Shown: piece after piece, positions 13,165 to 25,600 of the stretch
Layout of the letters: the number at the start of each line of letters is the position of its first letter
Position numbering within the stretch: the first letter of the stretch is position 1
Assembly (NCBI GenBank): GCA_914767715.1
Contig: OU612068.1
Location: 21,392,001-21,452,000, forward strand
Reading direction: 5' to 3'
DNA length: 60,000 bases
Source: Membranipora membranacea
Taxonomy: Eukaryota; Bryozoa; Gymnolaemata; Cheilostomatida; Membraniporidae
Position numbers and translations under genes: made by a program
The notes under the pieces: generated by a model
The model's input: only the letters and a program-made list of their open reading frames with translations
What the model was told of the DNA's origin: nothing
Databases searched by the model: none

Positions 13165-16100
13165 TCACAATGAGATGGACAACACTTCGTTTAGGTTTCT
13201 TCGGTATGCTTCTTCAGCTTCCCCAGGAGATACTTTGTCAGCTAGTTGAATGCCATTGATAATAACCTAGAAAACAATAAAATCAAAGGTTAATTCAGCA
13301 AGGCAAGTGTATTTTGATATTTACCAACCAGGTCCAGACCAGAAAAGATGGAAGCTGAACATTGTAATAATTATTCTTATACACATTGGAGAATGACTGT
13401 AGAGCTAAAACTTCAAAACCTTATGGATTCAATCATCTTACCAATATAAGTACAACTGTAAAAGTCAGCAATGTGCCTTGCAGCTAGGATGATTGAAATG
13501 AAACAGGTTACCTTAATTCCAGTTGACAAAACAAGTTTCTCATTACTCTCTTGTCATTCAGATTGTGTTTGATCACAGCGTTAGAGTTAAAACTTCCAAC
13601 TCCTTGATTTGATACGTATTTGAGGGCTCTATACATGGTTGGACATCATATTTGTTTGTCGATGATAATGGATATTTCAATGTTACATAATCCCTTTAAG
13701 GGAGTATGTAACATCTAGTGATCAGACATACAAATAAGGGAGTCCCTTATTTGTATGTCTGATCACTAGAACACCCTTTTGAAGTGCTAGTATGCTTACC
13801 TCAAGCAAGTAATTGAACCAAAACCAATCCTCTAGCGCAAATTTCCTGTTGGCTCCCACTATTCCAGCTCGTGCACATCGGAGCACTAATTTCGTAAATT
13901 TGTCATCCTGATAATAAAAGACACATCAACATAAAATTTGCAACTTTAAGTATTTGATAAGAGAGAACCAAAACAGAAATTAGAGGTCATTTTTCTCAAC
14001 ATATTAGGTGTTATGTGCCCTTTGAGCATGTCAGGATAACTTCAAATTTAGAATTCATTGGTGTTGGCCAAAATTTATATTGTAACAAGCTGGTCAATGT
14101 TAAGTCATTTATATTAAAAGGGGCTCCCCCACACAGGACTGTCTATAATATCTATAAATTAAGAATCCCAATCTATAAACTTAAGCGCGCTGCGATGGCA
14201 TGTGGCCCACTCATTTCATCAATAGACTGACAGTTGGAAAATTCCAAAAACCTGGGGAAAACCCATTAGATTGTAAACATATCTGAATGTTTGCTTTGCT
14301 ACACAACGACCATACACACACAAAGAGAGCACAGGAGACACACAGCACTGACAGCACTTTAGAGACACATTAAGAAATCTATAAATCTATATCTTTACAT
14401 TGATAACATCTATAAATCTATATCTTTACTTGCATCTATCTATAAGCCTACAAGCCTATAAGCTAAGAAATGGTCATCTATAATCTATACTATAAGTAGG
14501 GGGGGGGGGCCCATTAAAAGTCAGTTATTTCTCACCTGTTTATCACCAATCAATATTGGGGACATAGCAGCTCTCTTCAAGTGAGACATGGCTCCTTCAG
14601 TACCTTTTATAAATGTAGCTTCCTCATCTCCAGCTGCACACTTAACTGCTAGTTCTTGTAGCATTATCTGTAATATGAATAAAATAGGAGCACTGTCAAT
14701 GGAACAACTCAGTCAGGGGTCTTTCAATCAGAGTGTGACTGTGTGATGCACTCATTCAAATATTGCTCGTTTGGTCTTTCAAGTAGACAAATTTGTTCCC
14801 AAATCGCTCACTCAGAATGTATATAGTTTGTCAATGGGAGAGGGAGAGAGACCCTCGCAATTTTCATTTTAGCTATGTTCAATTGTTCCATGATTTGTCA
14901 TGATGAGGTATTTTATATATTGGCTATTCAGTCTGGTGACGAGGAAGTCTGGTGAGTTTTTTTCCCAAGAATGAATGGATAAATAAGGGATAGCTTTAAA
15001 AACTCAAAATGACTAAACTGGGACCGGAAAGCAATTCAATATTGAACACCTTTGAAATTATGAAGAAATTGTCATTCATTGTAGCTGAAGGATATGTTGT
15101 GTGGCGCAGGGCCCTTTAGTGATTCTGACACTCCATGCCGGATTCCACGGAGCATTTGACTAGTCGGCTCAGAATCGGTCAGCTGTAACAATGTGGAGGG
15201 AGTTGATAATAAGTTGGTGGTATACCAAGTGCTGTTGTGGCCACTACTTATTACTACATTAAACGGTCTTTGTGCAAGCAATTTAATTTTTTTTATAATT
15301 ACTCATTACTGATATAGGATAACTTTGACGAAAAATAGTTTTGTGTTCACCTTCCAAAAATAACAGAAAAGTTTTGTATCCTGGATGTTGATATTATGGT
15401 ATAAAAATAAAGCTCTAATCAGTCATTTGAAAGGCAAAAGGAGTGAAAACAAATTTGTATTTCAAATACTCTTTTAAACATAAACTCGAAAAAAAATGAT
15501 ATGGATGGACAAGTACTGCAAACTGCTCAGGATTTAAGTAGCAAGAAAAGGATTATTCAAACCTAATACATATCGTATTTCATGACAACTGAATTCTAAT
15601 GTTGATAATGCCTAAGGAGTGGGATTATGACTGTAATAAAACAAAAGAGTTCCTGCAAACTGAGAATCATACCTTGAAATTATCATAGAGTACCAGTTTT
15701 TTGATAGAAACTTTAGCCGGACAGTTCATCTTCATCGTGTTCTGAATGCGTATACGTCGTTTCACTGGATCAGGGTGATCCTAGAAAAGAAAAATTTCTT
15801 ATCTTCATCAACTGTTGTTGTACAAGCAGCATGATTGAGGTGTTACTATCTGTAGTCATCTCTTTGTCAGAAAATATTTCACACATACACCTTTTGGAAC
15901 AATAAATTAGTCAGATGCGCAATAATCCAATTGATCACATCAAAGTAAAAAAGCTACGATCTTCAATTCTACTCTTACTCTAGGGTATATTTTTACAACC
16001 AGACTCAAAGCTTTTTACCCTGATTTCATTCTACCCAGCTACTTTATTACACAAACCGTCTTTGGTAGAGTAAAAATGAATGGATGTAGCACAGCAAACA

Positions 16101-16357
16101 TCACACTACGCTGAGACTACCTAACATCTCTAAATTGAAAAATTATTGGTAGAGACAACTGAACACCATATACATGTATCTATATATGCATATATTATTA
16201 TTCACAACTTTTTGTTTGCAACTTACAGTACGCTGTTCACAGAAACCCGGCCTTCTTTTCATCCCATGCCTGCAATCCAGATACTGTGAACCCACATCCG
16301 AAAAAGCCTGGTGCACTCCGTCAATTCTCTCAATATATATTCTCTTTTGCAGGAGCC
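13165..16357 (-). CDS. CaRF/ALS2CR8-like protein, C-terminal part only
   Basis: Five leftward exons fit together: 16227-16357, 15673-15780, 14536-14667, 13800-13907 and 13165-13266 (TGA at 13165-13167). The internal exons are 108, 132 and 108 bases, all whole codons with phase-0 introns. They encode about 192 residues. The first exon has a C-R-H-G segment (YLDCRHGMKRRPGFC). The next has HPDPVKRRIRIQNT followed by KMNCPAKVSIKKLVLYDN, which resembles the conserved Cys-containing core of calcium-responsive transcription factor (CaRF/ALS2CR8) domains of animals. The remainder is helical and unrecognised (FALEDWFWFNYLLE; tail AEEAYRRNLNEVLSISL). The upstream exon should end one base into a codon, but I could not find it, so this is a partial model. 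It could be a transposon-derived relative rather than a host transcription factor. Confidence 0.55.
13682..13769. repeat. Two adjoining hairpins, one a perfect 55-bp palindrome
   Basis: Positions 13715-13741 and 13743-13769 are exact reverse complements (27-bp arms, single-base centre g at 13742). Immediately to the left, 13682-13712 forms another hairpin with arms gttacataatccctt / aagggagtatgtaac (14 of 15 paired). Both have a centre built on aaggga / tccctt. The pair lies in the last intron of the CaRF-like gene, about 30 bases from the exon 13800-13907 donor, so folding of the transcript could affect that splice site. Confidence 0.9.
14714..14870. mobile_element. Decayed relative of the MITE at 29018
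   Basis: The left end caggggtctttcaatcaga resembles the terminus caggggggtctttcaattag at 29018. The inner segment aatcgctcactcagaatg followed by tatatagttt matches the reverse complement of the interior of that element. The right end cannot be defined. It sits in the CaRF-like intron just upstream, in gene order, of exon 14536-14667. Confidence 0.5.
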
Positions 16358-16644
16358 CTACAAGGAAAATAATTCAAGTATAATTTGTTAGTATTTGGTA
16401 GGAAACCATAGCCCCCAGCCCACTAGTAAATAATATTTCAGAGAATTACAACTCTTGATTTACTATACCCAATAGTAACTAAGTTGCAACCATAGTAATT
16501 AAGTTCCAACTATAGATGAATGTGAATTCACCAATAATTGTCTATTATTCTCTTTTGTGATATACCCAACCTAGGGTCACCAGTACCAAACTTTGGTCCA
16601 CTCTAGCTTATTGCAATTCCATCATGTAGAACCTATCTATCAAT

Positions 16645-17076
16645 TTAATTCTTCATCATAGGCATTCTACCTAGGCTCATCAGTGTCACGGGATTGTATT
16701 TAGCAGGCCCCCTAATTTGTTTGTCTGCTTGTGATTCACCTTTAATGTCTGATTCACCCAAAATTGTGGTGAGCACAGGAAGGTTGTGAACAAGGTCAAG
16801 CGGTGTTTGTGGTTCTGTTTGGGCATAAGGCCTCCTGGAAAGGCAATCAGCATTGGTATTAGTTTTCCCACTTTTGTGTTTGATGTCATAGTTGTACGGC
16901 TGAAGCAATTGTGACCAGCGACCTAGTCTGCCCTTAGTGTCCATTATGCTTTTCAACCACTTGAGGCTAATGTGGTCAGTGAGCACCAAAAAGTGTTGAT
17001 CCGCAAGGTAATGTTTGTATTTCTCTACTGCTGTAACCAGGGCTAGTCCCTCCTTGTGTGTTATAGAATAATTTAA
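16645..17076 (-). pseudogene. Gypsy/Ty3-type polyprotein relic (RNase H region)
   Basis: The leftward frame contains an RNase H-like run: KEGLALVTAVEKYKHYL, then FLVLTDHISLKWLK, then GRLGRWSQLLQPYNYDIKH and the NADCLSRRP motif that closes the RNase H domain of Ty3/Gypsy elements. Only about 140 codons remain. There is no reverse transcriptase core upstream and no integrase zinc finger downstream, so this is a fragment. It lies about 290 bases beyond the most 5' CaRF-like exon found and could be why that gene's upstream exons are displaced. Confidence 0.85.
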
Positions 17077-19959
17077 ACAAAAAACAGTAGTATAGATCAG
17101 AATATCAGAACAACAGAAAGTAAGCTGGGTTTGGTGGAATAAGGTATAAATAGATTTTTTTCAAGAAATCATAAATATATGTCACTAGTTTTTAGGCCTT
17201 AGCAACTTGAATCCTTGATTCATGTTGTTATAGATGAGTGAGGTATTACTATTTGCTATGTCATTTGCCATTTAAAAAAGATATGAGGCTGAATTTAATT
17301 AATTAATATTTTGCATGACTTGCTTGGGCAGTTTCATAGCTCTAAAAATTACAACACTTGATAATAATGATTTAAATTTTTTGACCATTACAGGCAGTGG
17401 TGTGAGAGATTATATTATTTTACCAGCAGGCTAGGTGATGCAGACCAATTAATTAAACCAGAATGTCAAACTTCACCTAGAACAAAATTATTTTCATGAC
17501 ATTGTTTTTGGCTGAAGATGGCTCCATCCATAACAGTTCTATTATTTAAAAAGATCAAACCAAATCTGGGGCTGATAAATAAAGGTGTTTCTATTATATG
17601 TTGTAATTACAAAATAAGATTAAATCTTCATAAGCAGGATTAGCTTCCTTACACAAACATAGAACATATATGTCAGGCAGCTTGGCAATTATTTTTGCTG
17701 GTATGAATGGAAACAGAACAATATCATTGATTACACCCATGCCTGCACCAAAGGTACCAGAGACATGAGGATGTTTCATACCCAATAAACAAAACAAACA
17801 GTGTCTCAGATATTTTAGGTATCTTAGATGATTCTCCAGATTACCAATCATTGTGAGAGTGAAGTAGATTGCTCTACCTGTTTTAATATTAATGCTTTAT
17901 CCTTTCACCTGTTTGGTGAGGGAATAGTGTTCCAAAAGATTATCGTAATTTTATCCAGATTTTTTCACTTGGAAGATTGGTGTGCATATTCACACAACCA
18001 TCCACCCCTACCCCCATCATCCCAGTCAATTTTTCTTCCTATAGAAATATAAGGGCAAATATATGTTTATTCAATTGCAGCGGATCCCTGAAGCTCTATG
18101 CTTCTTACCATTTGCCCGTGTCCAGTGTTTCCTTTGGTCAATTAGAAACCTATTTTCCTAGATAAGTACCAACACTTATGTTGAATATTGGTGTGATTAT
18201 TTGCTTGGAAATGAAGATGACCTGCATCCTACAGCTGAGTCAAAACAAGATATGAATCCGTTAGTCTGCACAATGTAATTTTAATTTCTTCATCACGCGC
18301 CTACCACCAGGCACCAACCAGATAAGAGAGAGATTTTACTGAGTGCAAAAATATTTGCTAGCAAGCTGGGGGATAATTTTTTGTGACAATACACCAATGA
18401 TGATTGGGAAAGTTAAAGCAGAGATTCATGACACTGATACAAATAGACGAATTTTAGGAAATAAGCTTGCATTTATTTTGACAGAATGTTGTACTGCTAC
18501 AGGTGGAAAACTTTTGCCTTGCAACCTGAAATCCCCCAAGAATATTACAGGATTTAGTTACTTGAAAGCTACCAATGAGTGGAAATGAAGTAAGAATTAT
18601 CTCTTCTAACCTGAACAAAAAGATGCTACCTCTATATATGACAAGGATTTGAATGATGTGGCCAAATATGACTATTAGAATGCCTAGGCTGTTTATACAA
18701 AATAATTATTTCATATGTTTCACCATCACGCCAACGCATTTCAATGGTCTGCATACAACTCTCACATGGAAAAAATCAGAAAAATTTATTCCCTCTCCGC
18801 ATAATATTCATCATCAAAGGTCACCCAGTAAATAAAAGTGCATCATTTATTTCGGCATGATATTTTGTAGACACTGACTATTGAACCGCTATGGCATGCT
18901 CATGCTCTATCCTGCATAATTCCAGCAAGAATAAACTGGCTTAATCACATTTTTTTAACTCAATTAGGGTATAAAACATAACACAACACCTCAATTCCTT
19001 GTAACGGCTTTAAATTACAGACCCTGGAATCGGTATGGGCTGATGCTGATGGAGACCTGCCCAAATATAAATGTACAGATTGAGTGTAGCCTTGCTAGAA
19101 AAAAAAAAAGCGGATTAAAACAGCTGTGAAACTAACTAATTATGATAAAGATAAGCAACTAGCTCTGCTGGTTTGATTGCATGCCCTTCACACAGGATCA
19201 TTTTCCGCTTCAGTCTTCTGACTAATGGGTTCTGTTGATGCCCCGGTGGATCCGACCTGCCTGCAAATTTTGTACTGAACTTGGCAGCTTGATTTCTCAG
19301 TATTTGAGCTGAAACAGACCTTGTGATTTTAGCTAACATTCTAAGACTGCTAAACAGGTATATATACCAGCTAACACACATTGAAAATTGCAATTGTTGC
19401 TCTATGTGAGTAGATGGGGTGTATTCATAGGTAGGTAAGCAGGTAAAGTTGGGAAAAGAAAACCTTAACATGCCAATGCCATAATAGCATGAATATGCAT
19501 TGACTCTATTTATGTTTATCTCAGGGTGCTAAGGGGGTTCGTCGCAATTTTACTGCTACTTCCGCTTTTATTGGCAAATTTATATACGTTATAATGTTCA
19601 GAGCTCATCAAAAAATTCAAAACTGAAACATGTCAGCTATTCCTCAGCATAATGGTCTGCCTCAAAACATACCTCAACGTCAATGGGCAAGGCTAGAAAA
19701 CACAGCCTCCTAACATCACAAGTTCTAAATTGGTTGCAGAGAATTTTGACTTTTCTTATTATTCTATTCACAGACAATCTACCAAAATCACATATTTTCT
19801 TGACTGTTAGCAGTTAACTCAAGCTCTAGTTCCTACCGCCTAGGACTCCCATGTGATCTTTTAATCACTATAAAATATTGCTCTCAGCCATTTACCACCC
19901 TACGCAATAAGTTGACAGAAATATTCAATCCAAGATTGATTAAAAGGTTGATAAAATCA
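17077..19959. other. Gene-free stretch
   Basis: Open frames of 60 to 110 codons occur (for example + at 18343-18588, - at 17594-17851 and - at 19136-19471) but none shows a motif I recognise or a convincing splice partner. Missing 5' exons of the CaRF-like gene could lie here. Otherwise I see only AT-rich DNA. Confidence 0.4.
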
Positions 19960-20195
19960 AATGTCTTGTCACATGTCACATTCTGAAACATGGGCGCCAA
20001 AATTCATTGCCCTAGTAGCGAGGCTGCAATATCTGTACCAGGTTGCTCTCTGTTTGCAGGCAGGTCGGAGCACAGCACTGGGGGCCAACCAAACCCCAGT
20101 AGTCGATGGACCACAGGATTTGAGCCCTCAACCTTTAGCATCTGCATGCTAAAGGTGTGGTGCTCTAACCAACTGAGCCACCTCCTACTCAAAGT
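19960..20195 (-). mobile_element. tRNA-derived SINE, family 1
   Basis: On the minus strand the right end (about 20190) begins with a tRNA-like head, gtggctcagttggttagagc (A box), followed by a degraded B box. The body includes the complement of gttgctctctgtttgcaggc and caggtcggagcaca, shared with the copies at 23955-24210 and 37990-38115. Length is about 235 bp. Transcription by RNA polymerase III would run leftward. Confidence 0.8.
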
Positions 20196-22673
20196 ATCAA
20201 ACAAAGTAGGGATCGGATATGATGTCCCTCAAATGATATTGTTAATCAAAGTTTCCTGCTTGTTAGTTTTTTTCCCGAAAAGGGCTGGAATCTCTAAAAA
20301 CTGCCTCCATATTGAAATAAAAAGATTTTCTGGGAGAGGCCCTTACCCCCTAGGATGAAGGCACCCATCCCGCCTGGCTCTACCACTTGAAAACCAATGG
20401 ATACAGACCTGGATATTCCCTATTGTGTACCTCAAGTAAAATTTGTCCAAAAAGTGGTGCGGCCAATTGGTATGTTCCCGAACAAAAAGAGGCCAAAGCA
20501 GAAAAAAAGGTTTGCCACGCATGATCTGATGCATTTACGTTAGAGAGAAAGCGAGTTTAAATAGTACATAACATTGCATGGGCTATTCATATTCAAAGAC
20601 AGGGAAATAATTTGATGCAACGCTCATTTCAGTTTACAGGCAGGACCGAGCACACTCAGTGAACTCATATGGTGTGAGAGTTCATCCACCACACACTCCT
20701 TGAAAATGCCCTCAGCTCATCCATGACACCCATTTTTTTTGCCTCAAACCCATCTCTATAGCTTCGGCCTTCGCTAGGGAAATAATAATTATGAAGGGCT
20801 TGCCATAACTCAGTTAGCTGTCACAATCCAATCTGGTTACTTACATTGCATTGAGATTATTTTGTTGCATCGCTTTGCTTAAACCCTATCCCCCTCCTTG
20901 GAAATTGATATCATGCTGTGGATGGGCACACCACAGAAACCAACAACACCTTTCACAGCATATGACTACAAATTCAAACTTGATACAGTAGGATTCACTC
21001 ACCAGCTTCCATATAATCTTCCAAACTGTCACCAAACGATTTCTCCTGAGAAAATATAGAGAACTGAAGCTGATGTTCTGTCTAGTGCTGCCTTAGATGG
21101 TCTCTTGCTAACGTCTCATTAGTATGATATGATACTAAATCCATTTTGGCAGTCAGTCCAACACAAAATCCAATGCTTTTGCGGCAGCTTATGTCGCAGT
21201 TAAGAATGGGTTCGTCTCTCTTTATCATATACTAATAGGTACTAGGGAAATAAAAATGAATGTTCACTCTTGAAGAGCTTAATTACAAATGACATAGAAC
21301 AAAATTTACAACACACCGATGGAGTGAAAGTGAAAGCACTACATGTGCGCAGGGATGCGCTTTCACTTTACCTTTAAATCTGTACTTGACCTATATTTTG
21401 AATTCTATGTCATTCAGCATGCACCGTCAATCTGGGGGTACATCTCTTTTATTAAGAGTACAGAAAACTAAAGATGAAGGCTGAGAATATACACGCAGAA
21501 TTTTTAAAATTGGGACAATCAATATTATTAATGGGTGCGTTCTATTATTCCTAAGGTCAGACTACGTTGCTGGGTAGGAAGGAGGCAAAAGAAAATTTGT
21601 GTGCATGAATTCATATCTCTACATATACGACATCACAGGCAACATTAGCCATCCAAGGAGGTTGGTAACTTGCTAGGAGAGTATCATGCATCCATATTGA
21701 CCACATTTGGATGAATTTAGTTCTAGTCTCTCAGTTTGTGAGAACATATGGGGGAGAAAACCAGTCTGGTGCCCGCCAACTTAGGAAATTTTTTTTATTA
21801 TTTTGTGTTTCCCTTTAACACACTACTACTAGCCTACTTACCTGCTAGGCTAGTTCTACTGGATAAAATATAAACTTTATATCTAATATATTTGCATGGA
21901 AGTAACTGTTACCATTGTCTGCATAGTGCATACACAGTGACAGTCTACTCTATACTTTTTTAAACAAATTATTGAACCCAATCAATAATAGGGATTTTCA
22001 GAGGGGATGACTGACCATCAGTCAGGCCTACCTGACGATAGGTGCGGCTATGATTTGCTGTGGTTGAAGTTGGTGTGGGCAAAATAGATCAATCATATCA
22101 TCATTGTATACTATTGAACAGCCAATGATGAATGCACAGGAAAAGCCCACTCAAGTTCTGATGCAGGATGTTCTTGTCGGTGTAAAGCCATCTAAAATCC
22201 ATGTTTATCCTTTCCAAGTCGGTGTAAGCACAGTTTTCATTGGCACTGGATTGGTTTTCATTTACACTAGTATTACTATAATACTCTAAAAGTTGTCAAA
22301 AAACCATGTACCTTCTTGGCTTGACTCCTAGAAGAAAAAAAGGTTGATATGTAATATTGTAATTAAGTTTGGTTTGCCGTTACATTGTTTGGGCAAATGT
22401 TGACCACCAGTTACGCCCAATTTTAGTTTTCCCAACTAGCTAATGGTTTAATGTGAAGGTGTGTCGCCAAGCAATGTGCAATAATCTACCAAAAGACATA
22501 AAATCGATTAATTGGCAACAGATGTGATGTACTGTGTTAGTAGATTGCTCATAGTATCACGTGAGTGAGACATTGCTTGAAACTTACTCAAACATTGAGA
22601 TATGTATAGGTTGTATTCTATGTATGTATGACTTCTTTAGGCTATATAGACAGCACTAGTTTTGGCAAACTCA
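20196..22673. other. Spacer upstream of the ZDHHC23-like gene
   Basis: No recognisable exon. A short piece of SINE family 1 body (gtttacaggcaggaccgagc) is visible at about 20632-20660. The part next to 22674 should include the promoter and 5' leader of the palmitoyltransferase gene, without an obvious core motif. Confidence 0.4.
21288..21414. repeat. 127-bp fold-back with nested inverted repeats
   Basis: The ends aatgacatagaa (21288) and ttctatgtcatt (ending 21414) are exact complements. Inside lies a second pair, gtgaaagtgaaagc and gctttcacttta. The arrangement suggests a small non-autonomous element or its remains. Confidence 0.55.
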
Positions 22674-25600
22674 ATGCCGCGACAACAGAAGCTGGGATGT
22701 TGTGAGTACACTAACCGGAAAGGAGAGACAGCACACATTCTGAGATGCTGCTGTGACTGTGATGTCTTAGATGCAGCATGTGATAGGTTAGTGAATGGTC
22801 ATGTCTATCTCCATATATGCAATAATTGGTTAAATATTTTGCAACAAATTCTATTGTATATAGCGCCATGATGACATTGTCATAGTGACACATCTTGTCT
22901 GGTTCATAATTGAGCTGATAGATAATATAGATCTGTTCTTTTTTCAAGGTGCTTGCGTTGTCAAACACAAAATCCAGACACTGCTGTGCAGGTCTCTAAT
23001 GTCATAGCTGACAGATTGCGGATACCATGGCTTGGTGGAGCTGGTGCAATACAGGTGAGTAGATGGATGTAGATGAGTCTGGCTGCATTGTAGTGTAATA
23101 CTTGCGTTATTCAGAGTTAAAACATCAAACAAGTCATACAACATCACTGCCATGGTATTTTGTCTATGGTTGGTGCACAGAGTTTGGAATATAAGCAAGT
23201 TTTCTTCCTGTAATTTCCAATATGTCCTGCTTACCTGCTATGCATGGTTGAATTCTTAGGCTGGGTACATATTCTTCTCACCTTTGCTATGAGGAACTTT
23301 GCTTATGATTTAAGATTAAGCATGTGCCAATTAATCAATGTTTATTTATGTTTACGCATAACAACACACTTTATACTGCATAAGATTTTTTTGAGGAAAA
23401 TACACCTCAGATAATAGGTTGTAACACGATAAACATTGATTGATAGTAATCGTGATGGATTGCTATTAAACTCATAGAAGGAATGTGACAGAAATAGCAA
23501 GATATGTTTTAACATACTTTTGTAATGTATTGATTCTAGATCAACTTGGATTCAGTATCACCGATTTTGATCATACCAACGCTCCTGGTGATATCTATTA
23601 CACATTACTATGTGGCGTGGGCGGTATCTGCCATCACCCCTCTTTGTCTCATTGCATACTATCGCTGCTGGAGAAGAAATCCGAACAGAACCAGGACAAA
23701 ATTTTTCTTTTCATGGGGCCTTGGTAAGCATTGTACACTAATATCACCCTAGCTTTACGGCTACATTGTATAAAATCTGTGGTCTTTATGAAAGGGTGTT
23801 ATTGACAATTCAGACCGGGTCAGCCTAAATAAATAGAGTTTCAGCAGCTCCAAGGAAGAGATGGGTGCATCTGTCCATCATCTTTTGATGAATTATCTCT
23901 CAGCGCTGACTTCTGCCATGTCTCCATTTCCGTCGTAGTGTGTGTTCAAAATTTAAAAGTGGATTAAACAAAATCGGATGTCATATCACACAACACATCC
24001 CGAAGCATGGGCGGCGAAATATTATTTTGCTTTAATGGCAAGGCCGCAATGTCTGCGCCAGGTTGCTCTCTGTTTGCAGGCAGGTCGGAGCACATCTGGT
24101 GCCAGCCATACCCCAGTAGTCGATAGACTGCAGTGGGATTCGAACCCACGACCTTCATCACTTACGTGCTGAAGGACCGGCGCTCTAACCAATTGAGCTA
24201 CCTCCTACTCATAAACTCATATTCAAATCAATATTAGGATTTTGTATTTAATTATTTAATCAGTGAGGATGCATGTGGTTTTCTTCTGCTTTTTCGGTTT
24301 TTGAGATCTAAGGCTCTCAGTGTATCGGCAACGGCTGACAATGTTTTTTAAGCAGATGACTCAGATTTGGAAAGGTACCATAATTTTACCTCTGTTTGAA
24401 TTTCAAGTTTCCAATATGTCTTGAAACAGGAAGTGACCCTTACCCGTTTACATCATATCACTCGTATGTCTCAGAGGGCTTTGAGTTTGTGGATTCAAAC
24501 AATGCTAATGAGGATCGTTTTGACTGTTACAGTTAGTGTCTGCACGATGGGATATGTATTTATTACTGCGACATTCTACAGAGAGATTTATCTAGCCGAG
24601 GGTATGATTGTACTCGGGCTGTTTTTACTGATGCTCTATTCTCTATATCTAACTAAGCAAGACCCCGGCTCTATAAGGCAGGACAGAGCTCATGACTCGT
24701 TTATGAGAACGGTAACAGTGCCTAAAGGTAAACTCAGTCAGAAAACCACCATCTCCTCCATGACCCCAAACAACTCATCCCAAAATCTCTGTAAGTATAT
24801 TCGACATTAATGTGTATATTATATGATGTTAGAGTTATTGTTAATGTTGACAGTCATCTACCATGTGAAGTTTCTTTCAAAGGCAATCGTTCCTGTATAT
24901 CAAGGATTTTAAGAGGGTTGGAGGGGGGCTCAGTTGGTTACAGTCCATGTTTTTGAGGGTTCGGAACCTAGAGCCCACTGCAGTAAACCATCTATCGTCT
25001 CTTTGTTTCAGCCTCATCCATGCTCCAATCTGAGTGTAAACTTAAAGCAAATTGGGACAGTTATTGCAGCGTCCTCAAAAACAAACATTGATATTATCTT
25101 ACACACTCTTTGCAAATATGCTGACCAAGCTGCGCTACACAAGAGCATTGTTACAAATCTCCTGCTAATATCAAAGATTGTTTTTCAGCCCGTCTAATAA
25201 ATGAGAGGTTAGACCATTTCCAAGTGAGGAAACCAATTACTGCATCAAATCATCAAGCCTCCACCCACAGCCCTGAGGCAGGGGATGCTCCGATACCCTG
25301 CGACAAGACAAAAAGTCCACATAGTAATAACATACCTCCTAATGGTATACAGAAAACTATACTTCAAAAGCCCGGTAAGTGGATCATGCTGTGAAGGGGA
25401 ATGTATATGGTAGTGGTTGTTAATAAAAACGCACTTACCATATGCCCCATTTAAACATGTATGGTTTGATTGCATTGAATAAGATAAAAATGAATAAGAA
25501 CTGGGTCACAAAATCATCAAAAGAGAGGCCCATATCAGTCTCACATATAATTTGTACATAGTTTCTAGAGTTCATTTGATCAATCATATCAATCGATAGA

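Noticed and set aside
18343-18588. 81-codon rightward frame as a gene
   Set aside because: No motif, start context or splice partner; comparable frames are frequent in the spacer.
19136-19471. Leftward 111-codon frame as a missing 5' exon of the CaRF-like gene
   Set aside because: Acceptor-like sites exist, but no CaRF motif was found and no consistent phase with the exon at 16227-16357 could be established.
24100-24210. Functional tRNA gene
   Set aside because: A and B boxes are good, but the sequence runs straight into SINE body shared with 19960 and 37990, and the tRNA 3' half does not pair into an acceptor stem.
24421-24532. Frame starting 24421 as the upstream part of ZDHHC23 exon 4
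   Set aside because: The acceptor at 24531-24532 gives the correct phase and joins WGL to VSVCTMGY as in DHHC23. The earlier acceptor at 24428-24429 leads to a stop (TAG) in the required frame.
25012-25197. Alternative ZDHHC23 exon 5 starting at 25012 or in the frame 24934-25197
   Set aside because: Those frames hit stops. Starting after the AG at 25187-25188 leaves an open frame through 25374 that matches the phase of exon 6.
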